The notes: generated by a model not told the origin, from the sequence alone. DNA of 64,000 nt from JBKBRC01 sp046292345 (GCA_046292345.1 JBKBRC010000001.1:1-64000); one strand, 5' to 3'. Counted from the stretch's first letter, positions 24,811 through 34,152 are shown. Numbers and translations: made by a program.

Positions 24811-26222
24811 AAGCCCGCCTGACTGCCTTCTGGGACGCCGTACAGTCCAGCTACTGGTTCATCCCGAGCCTGATGACGCTCGGCGCCATCGCGCTCTCGT
24901 TCGCGCTTACCACGCTCGACGGCGTCCTCGGGCCGGACTGGATGGGGCGCGTCTCGTGGCTCTACGCCAACAAGCCCGAGGGCGCGCGCGCCGTGCTCTC
25001 GACCATCGCCTCGTCCATGATCGGCGTGGCCGGCGTCACGTTCTCGATCACAATCGCCTCGGTGGTCTACGCCTCCGGGCAGTATGGCCCGCGCCTGCTG
25101 ACCAACTTCATGCGCGACCGCGGCAACCAGGTCACGCTCGGCACTTTCATCGCCACGTTCATCTACTGCCTGCTCGTGCTGCGCACCGTGCGCGACGCGC
25201 AGGAGGAGAGCGACGCCTTCAGCCCGGCCGACGACGTCGTCGGGGCGTTCGTGCCACACGTGGCCATCCTGACCGGCCTCGTGCTCGCGCTCGCGAGCAT
25301 CGCCGTGCTGATCTATTTCATCCACCACATCCCGAGCAGCATCCACGTCTCGAACGTGCTCGCCGGCGTCGGGCGCGACCTCGAGCGCAAGGTGCGCGCG
25401 CTCTTCCCCCACCGCATCGGGGACCGGCCCGGCACCCCCGACGACGTCGCGCGCGGGGACCTGCCCGAGCGCTTCTACGAGGACGCTGCGCGCGTGCGCG
25501 CCGACGGCTCGGGCTACGTGCAGGGCGTCGACGTGGAGACCGTGCTCGGGCTCGCCACGGCGCACGACCTGCTCCTGCGCCTGCAGCACCGCCCCGGCGA
25601 CTTCGTCTCCGACGGCGACGCGCTGCTGCTCGTCTGGCCGCCCGAAGCGCTCTCGGACGAGCTCTGCCGCAAGCTGCGCCGCGCCTACGCCTGGGGCGAC
25701 CAGCGCACGCCGGTTCAGGACGCGCGCTTCCTCGTCAACGAGCTCGTCGAGATCGCCTCGCGCGCGCTCTCGCCCGGCGTCAACGACCCGTTCACGGCCA
25801 TCACGTGCATCGACTGGCTCGGGAGCGCGCTCAAGGCGCTCGCCGACGCCGACATGCCCGGCGCGGCGCGCGTGGACGAGACCGGCCGCCTCCGCGTGAT
25901 CGCCCACCCGACGTCGTTCGAGGAGTTCGTCGAGGCCATGTTCGGGCAGCTGCGCCCCTACGCTGCCGCCGACGTCAACGCCGCCCGACGCGTGCTGCAC
26001 GCGCTTGGCGAGGCCGCACCTCACCTCGGCACTGATGCCCGCCGCCAGGCCGTCCGTGCCGAGGCCGATGCCCTGCTCGCCGGCGCCGAGGCCGTGCAGC
26101 AGGTCCCTGCCGACCTCGAGACCATCCGCCGCGCGCACCGGACGGTGGTGCGCCTGCTCAGCGGGCGGGCCGAGTACGAGCGCTACGCCGCCGCCAGCCC
26201 CGACGTGGGCGGCACGGCCTGA
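24807..26222 (+). CDS. DUF2254 family membrane protein
   Basis: This 471-residue protein has four predicted N-terminal transmembrane helices. The first starts near FWDAVQSSYWFIPSLMTLGA and the last covers the LALASIAVLIYFIHHIP region. A large soluble C-terminal domain follows with family motifs such as ARFLVNELVEIASRALSPG, VNDPFTAITCIDWLG and PTSFEEFVEAMFG. DUF2254 proteins are of unknown function. The GTG at 24807 overlaps the mpg stop, giving strong support for this start. It ends 111 bp before alaS. Confidence 0.88.
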   Translation: MKARLTAFWDAVQSSYWFIPSLMTLGAIALSFALTTLDGVLGPDWMGRVSWLYANKPEGARAVLSTIASSMIGVAGVTFSITIASVVYASGQYGPRLLTNFMRDRGNQVTLGTFIATFIYCLLVLRTVRDAQEESDAFSPADDVVGAFVPHVAILTGLVLALASIAVLIYFIHHIPSSIHVSNVLAGVGRDLERKVRALFPHRIGDRPGTPDDVARGDLPERFYEDAARVRADGSGYVQGVDVETVLGLATAHDLLLRLQHRPGDFVSDGDALLLVWPPEALSDELCRKLRRAYAWGDQRTPVQDARFLVNELVEIASRALSPGVNDPFTAITCIDWLGSALKALADADMPGAARVDETGRLRVIAHPTSFEEFVEAMFGQLRPYAAADVNAARRVLHALGEAAPHLGTDARRQAVRAEADALLAGAEAVQQVPADLETIRRAHRTVVRLLSGRAEYERYAAASPDVGGTA

Positions 26223-26291
26223 GCGCGCGCCGGCGCGCGAATCCACACGCATTGCGCGGGGCCGGCGCCTCGGGCGCGGAGGCCGCGGCGG

Positions 26292-26298
26292 TAGCTTG
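26292..26298 (+). promoter_or_regulatory. -7-type element TAGCTTG upstream of alaS
   Basis: TAGCTTG lies 36 bp before the alaS ATG, in the same position as in other genes of the window. No -35 box at 18 bp was recognised. Confidence 0.45.
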
Positions 26299-26333
26299 TC
26301 CGGCTCCGGTTCGTCCCCCTCCCGGCCCGCCCG

Positions 26334-29213
26334 ATGCCGCAGACCTCGTCCGCCGACACGCCTCGACGCTCGTTCGCCGCCCGCCCGCCCGCTACCGCCG
26401 CCGAGACGCGCGCGGCCTTCCTAGCCTTCTTCGCCGAGAAGGGCCACACGATCGTGCCCAGCGCGCCGCTCGTCCCCCACGACGACCCGACGCTGCTGTT
26501 CACCAACGCGGGCATGAACCAGTTCAAGGACGTCTTCCTGGGCACCGGCAGCCGCCCGTACGTCCGCGCCGCAGACACGCAGAAGTGCCTCCGCGTCTCG
26601 GGCAAGCACAACGACCTCGAGGAGGTGGGCGTGGATACGTACCACCACACGTTCTTCGAGATGCTCGGCAACTGGTCCTTCGGGGACTACTTCAAGCGCG
26701 AGGCCATCCGCTGGGCGTGGGAGCTGCTCGTCGAGCGGTGGGGGCTGCCGCCGGACCGGCTCTACGCGACCGTCCACGAGGGCGACGACGCGCTCGGGCT
26801 CGGCGCCGACCGCGAGGCGGCTGACCTCTGGGCCCGGGAAACCTCGCTCCCCGAGGGCCACGTGCTCTTCCAGAGCTCCAAAGACAACTTCTGGATGATG
26901 GGCGACACCGGCCCCTGCGGCCCGTGCTCCGAGATCCACGTGGACCTGCGCCCGGACGACGAGCGCGCGCGCGTGCCTGGCGCGGCGCTCGTCAACCAGG
27001 ACGACCCCCGCGTGATCGAGATCTGGAACCTCGTCTTCATCCAGTACAACGCCCTCCCGGACGGCTCGCTGCAGCCGCTCGCCGCCCGCCACGTCGACAC
27101 CGGCATGGGCTTCGAGCGGCTCTGCGCCGTGCTCCAGGGCTCGTCCTCGACCTACGACACCGACCTGTTCGCGCCGCTCCTGGCCCGGATCACCGCGCTC
27201 GCCGGCGGCCCGGCCTACGACGCGCTCGACGAGGCCCGGAACGACGACCGACGCCGCCGCATCGCCATGCGCGTCGTCGCCGACCACGCGCGCACGCTCG
27301 CCTTTGCCATCGCCGACGGCGCGCAGCCCTCCAACACGGGCCGCGGCTACGTCATCCGCCGCATCCTGCGCCGCGCCGTGCGCTACGGCTACCAGGGCCT
27401 TGGCCTGCGCGAGCCGTTCCTCTACCGCCTCGTCGCCACGCTCGCCGATACGATGGGCGAGGCCTTCCCCGAGATCCGCGAGCATCAGGCCTACCTCGAG
27501 CGCATCATCCGTGCCGAGGAGGAGGGCTTCCTGCGCACGCTCGCCGACGGGCTCGCCTTCTTTGACACGCTCGCGCCCCACCTTGCGGGCAGCGCCGAGC
27601 ACTCGGCCGAGGGCCCTGGCGAGGACCGCGCCGCGCTCGACCTGCTCGCCAAAGCCTACCCCGGCCGCACGCGCGCGCAGTTCCTCGACGACGTGCGCCG
27701 CCACGCCGCTGCACGCACTGTCCCGGGCGAGGTCGTCTTCCTGCTCCACGACACGTACGGCTTCCCGTCGGACCTGACGGCGCTGCTTGCGCGCGAGCAG
27801 GGCCTGGCCGTAGACGAGGCGCGCTTCGAGGCGCTCATGGCCGAGCAGCGCGCCCGCGCCCGCGCTGCCGGCGACTTCAAGCGCGACCAGAGCCAGGTCG
27901 ACACCTGGAACGCCGTCGCCGACACGCCCGCCGAGATCGTGTTCGTCGGCTACGACGCGCTCGTGGCCGAGGGCGCGCGGGTGCTCCGCACGCGCACGAC
28001 CGGCGAGGGCGAGGCCGCGCGCTACGAGCTCGTGCTCGACCGCACGCCCTTTTACGCCGAGGCCGGCGGACAGGTCGGCGACACGGGCACGCTCGAGGTC
28101 GGCGGCGAGACGATCACCGTGCGCGACACGGTCAAGGACGCCGAGGGCACCATCATCCACGTCGTGGACCGCCTCCCGGCCGACACGGCCGCGCTGCGCG
28201 AGGCGCCCGTCACGGCGCGCGTGGACGCCGCGCGGCGCGCCCGCATCGCACGCCACCACACGGCCACGCACCTGCTGCACGCCGCGCTCCGCGAGACGCT
28301 CGGCACGCACGTGCAGCAGAAGGGCTCGCTCGTCGCCCCAGACCGCCTGCGCTTCGACTTCGCGCACTTCGAGAAGGTTACCCCCGAGGAGCAGCGGGCC
28401 GTCGAGCGGCGCGTGGCCGAGCTCGTGCTGCGCAACATCCCGCGCGGCGAGGAGCGCGCGGTGCCCCTCGCCGAGGCCAAGGCCCGCGGCGCGATGGCGC
28501 TCTTCGGCGAGAAGTACGGCGAGACGGTGCGCGTGATCACGTTCGACCCGGCCGTCTCGGTCGAGCTCTGCGGCGGCACGCACGTCGCCGCCACCGGCGA
28601 GGTCGGGCTGTTCCGCATCGTGAGCGAGGGCTCAGTCGCGAGCGGCGTGCGGCGCATCGAGGCCGTGGCCGGGGAGGCCGCCCTCGCCTGGCTCGAGACG
28701 CAACTGGCCGAGCTCGACGCGGCGCGCGCGCTCTTCAAGCAGCTTCCCGAGGGGCTCGCGCCGGCCGTGGCCGCCCTGCAGGAGCACGTCAAAGCGCTCG
28801 AGAAGGAGGCCGCCGCGCAGCGCGCCGCCGCCGCCGCAGCCCACCTCGGGCAGTGGCTCGAGGCCGCCGAGGACGTCGGCGGCGTGCGCCTCGTCACCGC
28901 CCGCCTCGACGGCGCCGACGCCGACACTCTCCGCGACCTGGCCGAGCAGGCGCGCGCGCGCCTGGGCACGGCCGGCGTGGCCGTCTTCGGCGCCGCCGAG
29001 GCCGGCAAGGTCGCCCTCGCGTGCGGCGTCACCGACGACCTCGCGCGCGCCGTGCCGGCCGGCAAGCTCGTCGGCGCGCTCGCGCGGCGCGTGGGCGGCG
29101 GCGGCGGCGGACGGCCCACGCTCGCCACCGCTGGCGGGCGCAACCCGGAGGCGCTCGGGGAAGCGCTCGCGGCGGCGGCCGGCGAGATCCGCGCCCTCCG
29201 CGGCGCGAACTGA
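26334..29213 (+). CDS. alaS: Alanyl-tRNA synthetase
   Basis: AlaS charges tRNA-Ala. The 959 residues are longer than the typical 870-880, partly through an N-terminal tail of about 20 residues and insertions. Class II motifs are clear: LLFTNAGMNQFKDVFLG, the motif-2 region around HNDLEEVG and HHTFFEMLGNWSFGDYFK, and the DTGMGFERL motif 3. The editing domain carries HHTATHLLHAAL and the zinc-site ELCGGTHVAATG. A C-terminal glycine-rich C-Ala domain ends GGGRPTLATAGG. A large antisense open frame here is a GC artefact. Confidence 0.97.
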   Translation: MPQTSSADTPRRSFAARPPATAAETRAAFLAFFAEKGHTIVPSAPLVPHDDPTLLFTNAGMNQFKDVFLGTGSRPYVRAADTQKCLRVSGKHNDLEEVGVDTYHHTFFEMLGNWSFGDYFKREAIRWAWELLVERWGLPPDRLYATVHEGDDALGLGADREAADLWARETSLPEGHVLFQSSKDNFWMMGDTGPCGPCSEIHVDLRPDDERARVPGAALVNQDDPRVIEIWNLVFIQYNALPDGSLQPLAARHVDTGMGFERLCAVLQGSSSTYDTDLFAPLLARITALAGGPAYDALDEARNDDRRRRIAMRVVADHARTLAFAIADGAQPSNTGRGYVIRRILRRAVRYGYQGLGLREPFLYRLVATLADTMGEAFPEIREHQAYLERIIRAEEEGFLRTLADGLAFFDTLAPHLAGSAEHSAEGPGEDRAALDLLAKAYPGRTRAQFLDDVRRHAAARTVPGEVVFLLHDTYGFPSDLTALLAREQGLAVDEARFEALMAEQRARARAAGDFKRDQSQVDTWNAVADTPAEIVFVGYDALVAEGARVLRTRTTGEGEAARYELVLDRTPFYAEAGGQVGDTGTLEVGGETITVRDTVKDAEGTIIHVVDRLPADTAALREAPVTARVDAARRARIARHHTATHLLHAALRETLGTHVQQKGSLVAPDRLRFDFAHFEKVTPEEQRAVERRVAELVLRNIPRGEERAVPLAEAKARGAMALFGEKYGETVRVITFDPAVSVELCGGTHVAATGEVGLFRIVSEGSVASGVRRIEAVAGEAALAWLETQLAELDAARALFKQLPEGLAPAVAALQEHVKALEKEAAAQRAAAAAAHLGQWLEAAEDVGGVRLVTARLDGADADTLRDLAEQARARLGTAGVAVFGAAEAGKVALACGVTDDLARAVPAGKLVGALARRVGGGGGGRPTLATAGGRNPEALGEALAAAAGEIRALRGAN

Positions 29214-29263
29214 CGCGCGGCGCGCACCGAGCCGGAGCGGGCGTTTCGCAGGGGTGGGCTCGT

Positions 29264-29270
29264 TAGTTTC
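29264..29270 (+). promoter_or_regulatory. -7-type element TAGTTTC upstream of the GGGP synthase gene
   Basis: GTTAGTTTC lies 38 bp before the GTG at 29308, supporting that upstream start and the transcription of the repeat region as part of the gene. Confidence 0.4.
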
Positions 29271-29307
29271 TCCGTCTCCCACCTCCCGCTCAACCGCTCC
29301 GCGCGCC

Positions 29308-30395
29308 GTGCCTCTCTCCGAGCCCCCTCTCTCCGAGCCTATCGAGACCGACGCTCGCGCATCCGTCGACGCACCCGTCTCCGTCGACGCACCCGTCTCC
29401 GTCGACGCACCCGTCTCCGTCGACGCACCCGTCTCCGTCNNNNNNNNNNNNNNNNNNNNNNNNNNNNNNNNNNNNNNNNNNNNNNNNNNNNNNNNNNNNN
29501 NNNNNNNNNNNNNNNNNNNNNNNNNNNNNNNNNNNNNNNCGAGCCCCCTCTCTCCGAGCCTATCGAGACCGACGCTCGCGCATCCGTCGACGCACCCGTC
29601 TCCGTCGACGCACCCGTCTCCGTCGACGCACCCGTCTCCGTCGACGCACCCGTCTCCGTCTACGACCGCCTGCGCGCGGCCCGGCCCGCGTGCGGCGCCG
29701 GCTTCATCGTCCTGCTGGACGTGGACAAGCCGCCCGCAGCCGGCCTGGAGGCCTTCGCCGAAGCCTGCACCGGTGCTGGCGCCGACGCCTTCTTCGTCGG
29801 CGGGAGCCTCATGGACACGCACGCGCTCGGCGCGTTCGTGCGCGCGCTCAAGAGCGCGACTGACCGGCCCGTGATCAGCTTCCCGGGTTCGCTCAGCCAG
29901 GTCGCGCCAGACTTCGACGCCGTGCTGTACCTCTCGGTCGTGAGCGGGCGTAACCCGGAGTACCTCATCGGTCAGCACGTGCATGCGGCGCCCATGATCC
30001 GCCGCATGGGCCTCGAGGCTATCCCGACAGCCTACCTGCTCATAGAGAGCGGGCGCCCCACGACGGCGCAGTACATGAGCGGCTCGATGCCGATCCCGCG
30101 TCACAAGCCCGAGATCGCCGCCGCAACAGCGCTTGCGGCCGAGATGATGGGCATGCGCCTCGTCTTCACCGACGCCGGCTCGGGCGCCGAGCATCCGGTC
30201 AGCGAGGAAATGGTGGCCGCTGTGGCCCGCACGTGCCAGGCGCCGCTCGTCGTGGGCGGCGGGCTCGAGACGGCCGAGGCCGTCGCGCGGCGCGCGCGCG
30301 CGGGGGCAGCCTTCGTCGTCGTCGGCAACGCCATCGAGCGGCGCGGCGGCGACGCGGCCTACGTCGCCGATCTCGCCGCCGCGGCGCATGGCTGA
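29308..30395 (+). CDS. Geranylgeranylglyceryl/heptaprenylglyceryl phosphate synthase (interrupted by an assembly gap)
   Basis: This PcrB/GGGP synthase family TIM barrel joins a polyprenyl chain to sn-glycerol-1-phosphate, the first ether-lipid step. Family motifs are GFIVLLDVDKPPA, ADAFFVGGSLM, the SFPGSLSQVAPDFDAVLYLS block, ESGRPTTAQYMSGSMPIP, YTDAGS-like VFTDAGSGAEHPVS and VGGGLETAEA. The barrel starts at about 29661. Upstream is an in-frame tail from GTG 29308: VPLSEPPLSEPIETDARA, followed by DAPVSV hexapeptides. The gap 29440-29539 breaks the frame only because 100 N is not a multiple of three; collapsing the exact duplicate around it restores one frame of about 288 residues. Polyprenyl length specificity is not deducible. 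Confidence 0.85.
29368..29439 (+). repeat. 18-bp tandem repeat, 4 copies, left of the gap
   Basis: gacgcacccgtctccgtc repeats exactly four times and ends at the first N. Each unit codes D-A-P-V-S-V in the GGGP synthase frame. An identical four-copy array lies right of the gap (29589-29660). Confidence 0.95.
29440..29539. other. Assembly gap (100 N)
   Basis: This is a fixed-length run of N. The 121 bases on its left (29319-29439) are identical to the 121 bases on its right (29540-29660), so the two contig ends probably represent the same DNA and the gap is an unresolved overlap in a tandem repeat. Confidence 0.97.
29589..29660 (+). repeat. 18-bp tandem repeat, 4 copies, right of the gap
   Basis: These are the same gacgcacccgtctccgtc units as left of the gap. 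The fourth copy runs directly into the first conserved codons of the synthase barrel (tacgaccgcctg). Confidence 0.95.
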
Positions 30396-30421
30396 GCGCA
30401 TGCCTGAGCGCACGGCTGAGC
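30386..30421. repeat. 12-bp tandem repeat, 3 copies, at a stop codon
   Basis: The units gcatggctgagc, gcatgcctgagc and gcacggctgagc start at 30386, 30398 and 30410. The first contains the GGGP synthase stop (30393-30395). Confidence 0.85.
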
Positions 30422-30462
30422 GCTCTGCTGCCGGCCGGCGCAGCGGCCCGGTCGCGCCTGGA

Positions 30463-31413
30463 CTACCCGATGGCGTCGGGAGGGGAGAGGCCGCCGTTCC
30501 GAGCGTCTCGGGGGCGGCCGTCTGGCGGGGGGCCGCCCGCGCCGGGCTTGCCTTCGCTCGGGTTGAGGTAGATGCGCGTCGTCGGATACGCGAAGTCGAT
30601 GTCGTCGCGCGCGGCGAACGCGTCCAGGACGGCCTCCCAGAGCGCCTCCTCGCTGCCGCGCACGCGCCGCGGCTCGACGAGGTAGCGGATGGTCAGGCGC
30701 ACCCCTTCATCCACGACGGACGTGTAGACGGTCGGGGTGAGCTTGTTGTAGAAAATCATGTATTCCTGCGCGGCGCGGCGCAGGCGGCGCTCGGCATCCT
30801 CAGAGAGCTGCTCCGCGTGCGTGTTGGCGATCTCGCGCAGGAGCGTCTTGGCCGCGCGCCAGTCGCTCTCGAACGTCACCACGACGGCGATCTCGTGCCA
30901 GACGTAGGCGAACGCGCTCGTGTGGTTGACGACGGCGCTGACGAACACCCATCCGTTGGGGATGTGGATGATGCGCCCCGTGGACTGCCCCGCGCCAGTG
31001 ACCGTGCCCGTCTCGAGCAGCGTGAACGCGAACACGCGCTGGTCGATCACGTCGCCCGAGAACGTGCGGATCGTGACGCGGTCGCCGGGCGAGAAGGGGC
31101 GACGCCAGAGCAGAAACAGCCAACCGGCCAGGTTCACGAGCGGGTCGCGCAGGGCAATGGCCACGCCGGCCGAGAGCAGGCCCAGGAACGTTGCCACCGA
31201 GCCCACCTCGCCCAGCCAGATCCGGAACAGCAGCAAGAGCGCGAGCCCGGCCGTGACGTAGCCGGACCACTTGCGCCACTGGTAACGGCGGCGCACGTCG
31301 GGCGTGCGACGGTAGAGCAGCCGCAGCGCGATGCCCCGCAGCGCGAGCAGCGCGGCCAGGACGATCACCGTCAGCAGCACGTCCTCGACGATGGCTGGCG
31401 AGAAGCCCGTCAC
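30463..31413 (-). CDS. MscS-type mechanosensitive ion channel
   Basis: This is a 316-residue small-conductance mechanosensitive channel. Three N-terminal transmembrane helices end in the pore helix GLLSAGVAIALRDPLVNLAG, in which the Gly/Ala pattern of MscS is visible. The beta domain follows (FSPGDRVTI, GDVIDQRVFAFTLLET, IHIPNGWVF) and then a C-terminal alpha/beta part. It releases solutes on osmotic downshock. The GTG at 31411-31413 is the only sensible start; an extension back toward the glycerate kinase stop would add about 30 unconserved residues. It is the last gene of VKOR-DsbA / glycerate kinase / MscS. The C-terminal 25 residues are Gly/Pro-rich. Confidence 0.9.
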   Translation of the reverse strand: MTGFSPAIVEDVLLTVIVLAALLALRGIALRLLYRRTPDVRRRYQWRKWSGYVTAGLALLLLFRIWLGEVGSVATFLGLLSAGVAIALRDPLVNLAGWLFLLWRRPFSPGDRVTIRTFSGDVIDQRVFAFTLLETGTVTGAGQSTGRIIHIPNGWVFVSAVVNHTSAFAYVWHEIAVVVTFESDWRAAKTLLREIANTHAEQLSEDAERRLRRAAQEYMIFYNKLTPTVYTSVVDEGVRLTIRYLVEPRRVRGSEEALWEAVLDAFAARDDIDFAYPTTRIYLNPSEGKPGAGGPPPDGRPRDARNGGLSPPDAIG

Positions 31414-31506
31414 GTCTCCGAGGAGGCGGACGAGGCGGTGCCACGCGCCGCGCGGCAGATCAGGCGAGTCGGGAGCGAGGTCGGGGTTCAGGGCAGGAGC
31501 GGCGGC

Positions 31507-32853
31507 TCAGGCGAGCGCCACGGCGAGATCCATGACGTTGGTACCCGTGGGGCCCGGGCGCAGCAGCAGCGGCGGCAGGCCGCGCGCCTCGGCCTCGGCG
31601 AAGAGCGTATGGCTGTCGTTACGCTCGAGCGCGCCATCGGGATCTAGCCCGCAGGCGCGGAGGGCCGGGGCCGTGCCTTCCGAGACGACGGCCCCGGCGG
31701 CCTCCGTGGGCCCGTCCACGCCGTCGGTTCCGGCCACGAGCAGCGTAGCGGTGCCCGCGCCCGCCTCGAGCGCGAGCGCCGCCGCCAGCGCCGCCTCCTG
31801 GTTTCGTCCGCCGCGCCCCCCGCCGCGGAGGGTCACGGTCGTCTCGCCTCCCCAGAGCAGGCAGGCGCGCGCGTCCGGGGCCGCCGTCGCCTCCTGCGCA
31901 AGGCGCCTCCCGACCGCCCGCGCCTCGCCCGTGAGCGTCCGCGAGCGGACCACAGGCACGTAGCCGAGGCGTCGCGCCTCGGCCGCGGCGGCGGCGAGCG
32001 CGTCGGCATTGGAGCCGAGCAGGCTGGCACAGGCGTGCGGCAGCGCCTCGGGCGATTCGTCGGCGAGGCCGCGCGCGCCCGCCTCCAGGTGCGCGCGTAC
32101 GGCCGGCGGCAAGGCCAGGCACAGGCGGTAGCGCTCGAGCACCGCGAGCGCATCGGCGAACGTGGTCGGGTCGGGCACAGTCGGGCCGCTGCCGATGGTG
32201 GCCAGGTCGTCCCCCACAACGTCCGACAGGGCGAGCGTGACGACGCGCGCCGGCGCGGCAGCGCGCGCCAGGCGTCCCCCTTTGAGCGCCGAGAGATGCT
32301 TGCGCACCGCGTTGACCTCGGCGATGGGTGCGCCCGAGGCGAGCAGCGCACGCGTGGTCGCCTCGAGGTCAGCGAGCGTGAGCGTACCGGCCGGAAGCTC
32401 CATCAGCGCCGAGGCCCCGCCGGAGAGCAACACGAGGAGAGGCGTACGCTCGGCAGCCGCGCGGCGTGCAAGCGCAAGCGCTGCCTGTCCGGCGGCGACG
32501 CTGCGCGCGTCCGGCACGGGATGCGCGCCCGGCTGCTCTGTCCATCGCCGCGGCTCGGCCTGGCGTGGCGGCGCATGTCGCGGCGCCTCTGCCGGCGCCA
32601 CGACGAGCCCCTCAGCCAGACACATGCCACCGAGCTCTTGCAGGGCCAGCGTCAGGGCTGAGGCCAGCCCGTGGGCCGCCTTGCCGACGGCGAGCGCGCG
32701 GAGGCGCCCGCCGTCTCCGGCGAGCGCCTCCGCGAGACGCGCTGGCGTGAGCAGGCGGGCCGGCTGCACGGCCATCACGGCCGCATCGTAGAGGGCCCGC
32801 GCGTGCGCGGCGCGCGCGGACACGGCCCGCTCGGGGGCCGCCGCGTCGGTCAC
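31507..32853 (-). CDS. Glycerate 2-kinase (DUF4147/MOFRL type)
   Basis: This is a 448-residue type II glycerate kinase that phosphorylates D-glycerate. The N-terminal DUF4147 domain shows ALAVGKAAHGLASAL, LVLLSGGASALMELP and AEVNAVRKHLSALKGGRLA. The C-terminal MOFRL domain shows CLLWGGETTVTLRG, GGRNQEAALA, VAGTDGVDGPTEAAGA and a final GPTGTNVMDL. The GTG start (32851-32853) overlaps the stop of the VKOR-DsbA gene (GTGA), so translation is coupled. A role in glyoxylate/serine metabolism is expected; the link with a disulfide-forming enzyme is not obvious. Confidence 0.92.
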   Translation of the reverse strand: MTDAAAPERAVSARAAHARALYDAAVMAVQPARLLTPARLAEALAGDGGRLRALAVGKAAHGLASALTLALQELGGMCLAEGLVVAPAEAPRHAPPRQAEPRRWTEQPGAHPVPDARSVAAGQAALALARRAAAERTPLLVLLSGGASALMELPAGTLTLADLEATTRALLASGAPIAEVNAVRKHLSALKGGRLARAAAPARVVTLALSDVVGDDLATIGSGPTVPDPTTFADALAVLERYRLCLALPPAVRAHLEAGARGLADESPEALPHACASLLGSNADALAAAAAEARRLGYVPVVRSRTLTGEARAVGRRLAQEATAAPDARACLLWGGETTVTLRGGGRGGRNQEAALAAALALEAGAGTATLLVAGTDGVDGPTEAAGAVVSEGTAPALRACGLDPDGALERNDSHTLFAEAEARGLPPLLLRPGPTGTNVMDLAVALA

Positions 32854-34121
32854 GGCGCGGGAGCGGCCTGCTGCGCGGCGCGCGCGTTGTCGATGAACTC
32901 GCTGAAGCAGGCTGGCGAGTACGACGTGCGCGTGGCCGCGATCACCCGCCCCTCGATGGCAATCTTGGGAACGCTGAGCGCGCCGTCGCGCGTGGCGAAG
33001 GCCTGCCCGACGGCCTCACTCTCGGCGATCACCTGCTCGATGACCGGCTGCACCCGAGCCTCGTCCTCGAAGAACGCGCGCAGCGCCGCGCCGTCCATAC
33101 CGGCCGCGTTGGCCGTCACGATCAGCTCGTCGAGCGTCATGCCCCACGTGTTGTCGATGCGGGCGAGCATGGCCTCGAGCAGTTCGAAGAACTTACCCTC
33201 CTCCTGCGCCAGGCGCAGCGCGATGATCTGCCCGAGCGACTCCTGGCGGAGCGGGTAGGCCACGTAGTGCAGGCGCGCGCGGTCACCGTTCTCGGCCATG
33301 AACGGCTTGAGCGTGTTGTAGAGATCGCGGCAGTGCGGGCAGTTGGGGTCGAAAACCTCCACGAGGCGAACCGGCGCGTCCGGGTCGCCCTTGAACGGCG
33401 TGTCGAAGAACTGCTCGAAGTTCTCGATCGGGTCGATGTTGGCGTCGAAGGCGCACGCTTCCTGCGGCGTCGCGCCGAAGCCCGGGATGATGTTGGCGGC
33501 CGAGCCCGAGCCGTCGGGGCTCGGGACACGGCTGGCGAGCGTCACGTCGGCCGCGGCGAGCAGCAAAAACGCAGCGCCAATGACGGCGTACGGTGCGAGC
33601 GAGCGGCGCGGGACCGTGCCGCGGCGCTCGGCGCGGGCCACGGGCGCGGGCTCCGTCAGGCGGCGATGCTCGAGCACGTGGAGCACGAGGAGCGTGGCCA
33701 CGGTGAGGGCCGAGAGCATGCAGAGCAGGCAGAACTGCTGAAGCACCGCCGCCTGCACGTAGACGAGGTAGACGGTGTAGAGCGCGCCCACCCCGACGGC
33801 GCCGAAAGCGGCCTTGCGCAGCACGTCGCGCCCGGTGAGTACATACGCAAGCCGCAGCCCGGCCACGAGCAGGTAGAACAGCCCGCCCCAGACGATGTTG
33901 GAGACGCCCAGGAAGGTGCTGTAGGCGCTCGAGGTGACGGTTGCGCAGCCTGCGTCGGCGGCGGCGGCGGCGCCCGGCGCACCCAGGCCGGAGCAGCCGT
34001 AGGCGAACTCGATGCGCGCCTGCATCGAGAGGTGGATCACGACGAGCAGCCCGAAGAGGGCGGCGCCGAAGATGATCCGGCTCAGAAGGGCGGCGCGCGC
34101 AGAAGGGGCGGGAGTGGCCAT
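32850..34121 (-). CDS. Vitamin K epoxide reductase-DsbA fusion protein
   Basis: This is a 423-residue membrane protein that makes disulfide bonds in exported proteins. The N-terminal half is a VKOR domain with four or five transmembrane helices. Its loop cysteine lies in AAADAGCATVTSSAYSTFLG and the quinone-proximal C-x-x-C in QFCLLCMLSALTVATLLVL. A further helix follows near residue 195. The C-terminal half is a thioredoxin/DsbA domain with VFDPNCPHCRDLYNTLKPF (C-P-H-C) and a late cis-Pro segment DGALSVPKIAIEG. The ATG at 34119-34121 is chosen; a TATCTTTC element lies 24 bp upstream. The fusion lets VKOR directly reoxidise its DsbA partner. Confidence 0.92.
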   Translation of the reverse strand: MATPAPSARAALLSRIIFGAALFGLLVVIHLSMQARIEFAYGCSGLGAPGAAAAADAGCATVTSSAYSTFLGVSNIVWGGLFYLLVAGLRLAYVLTGRDVLRKAAFGAVGVGALYTVYLVYVQAAVLQQFCLLCMLSALTVATLLVLHVLEHRRLTEPAPVARAERRGTVPRRSLAPYAVIGAAFLLLAAADVTLASRVPSPDGSGSAANIIPGFGATPQEACAFDANIDPIENFEQFFDTPFKGDPDAPVRLVEVFDPNCPHCRDLYNTLKPFMAENGDRARLHYVAYPLRQESLGQIIALRLAQEEGKFFELLEAMLARIDNTWGMTLDELIVTANAAGMDGAALRAFFEDEARVQPVIEQVIAESEAVGQAFATRDGALSVPKIAIEGRVIAATRTSYSPACFSEFIDNARAAQQAAPAP

Positions 34122-34145
34122 GCGTGGAGGCGGCAAGCGATGGAG

Positions 34146-34152
34146 AAAGATA
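34146..34152 (-). promoter_or_regulatory. -7-type element TATCTTT upstream of the VKOR-DsbA gene
   Basis: TATCTTTC on the minus strand lies 24 bp before the ATG and is close to the published Bacteroidota consensus TAnnTTTG. Confidence 0.45.

Noticed and set aside
26421..28583. 720-codon open frame antisense to alaS
   Set aside because: The plus strand is a complete alaS with all motifs; the antisense frame is Arg/Gly/Val-rich, as expected from GC-rich codon use.
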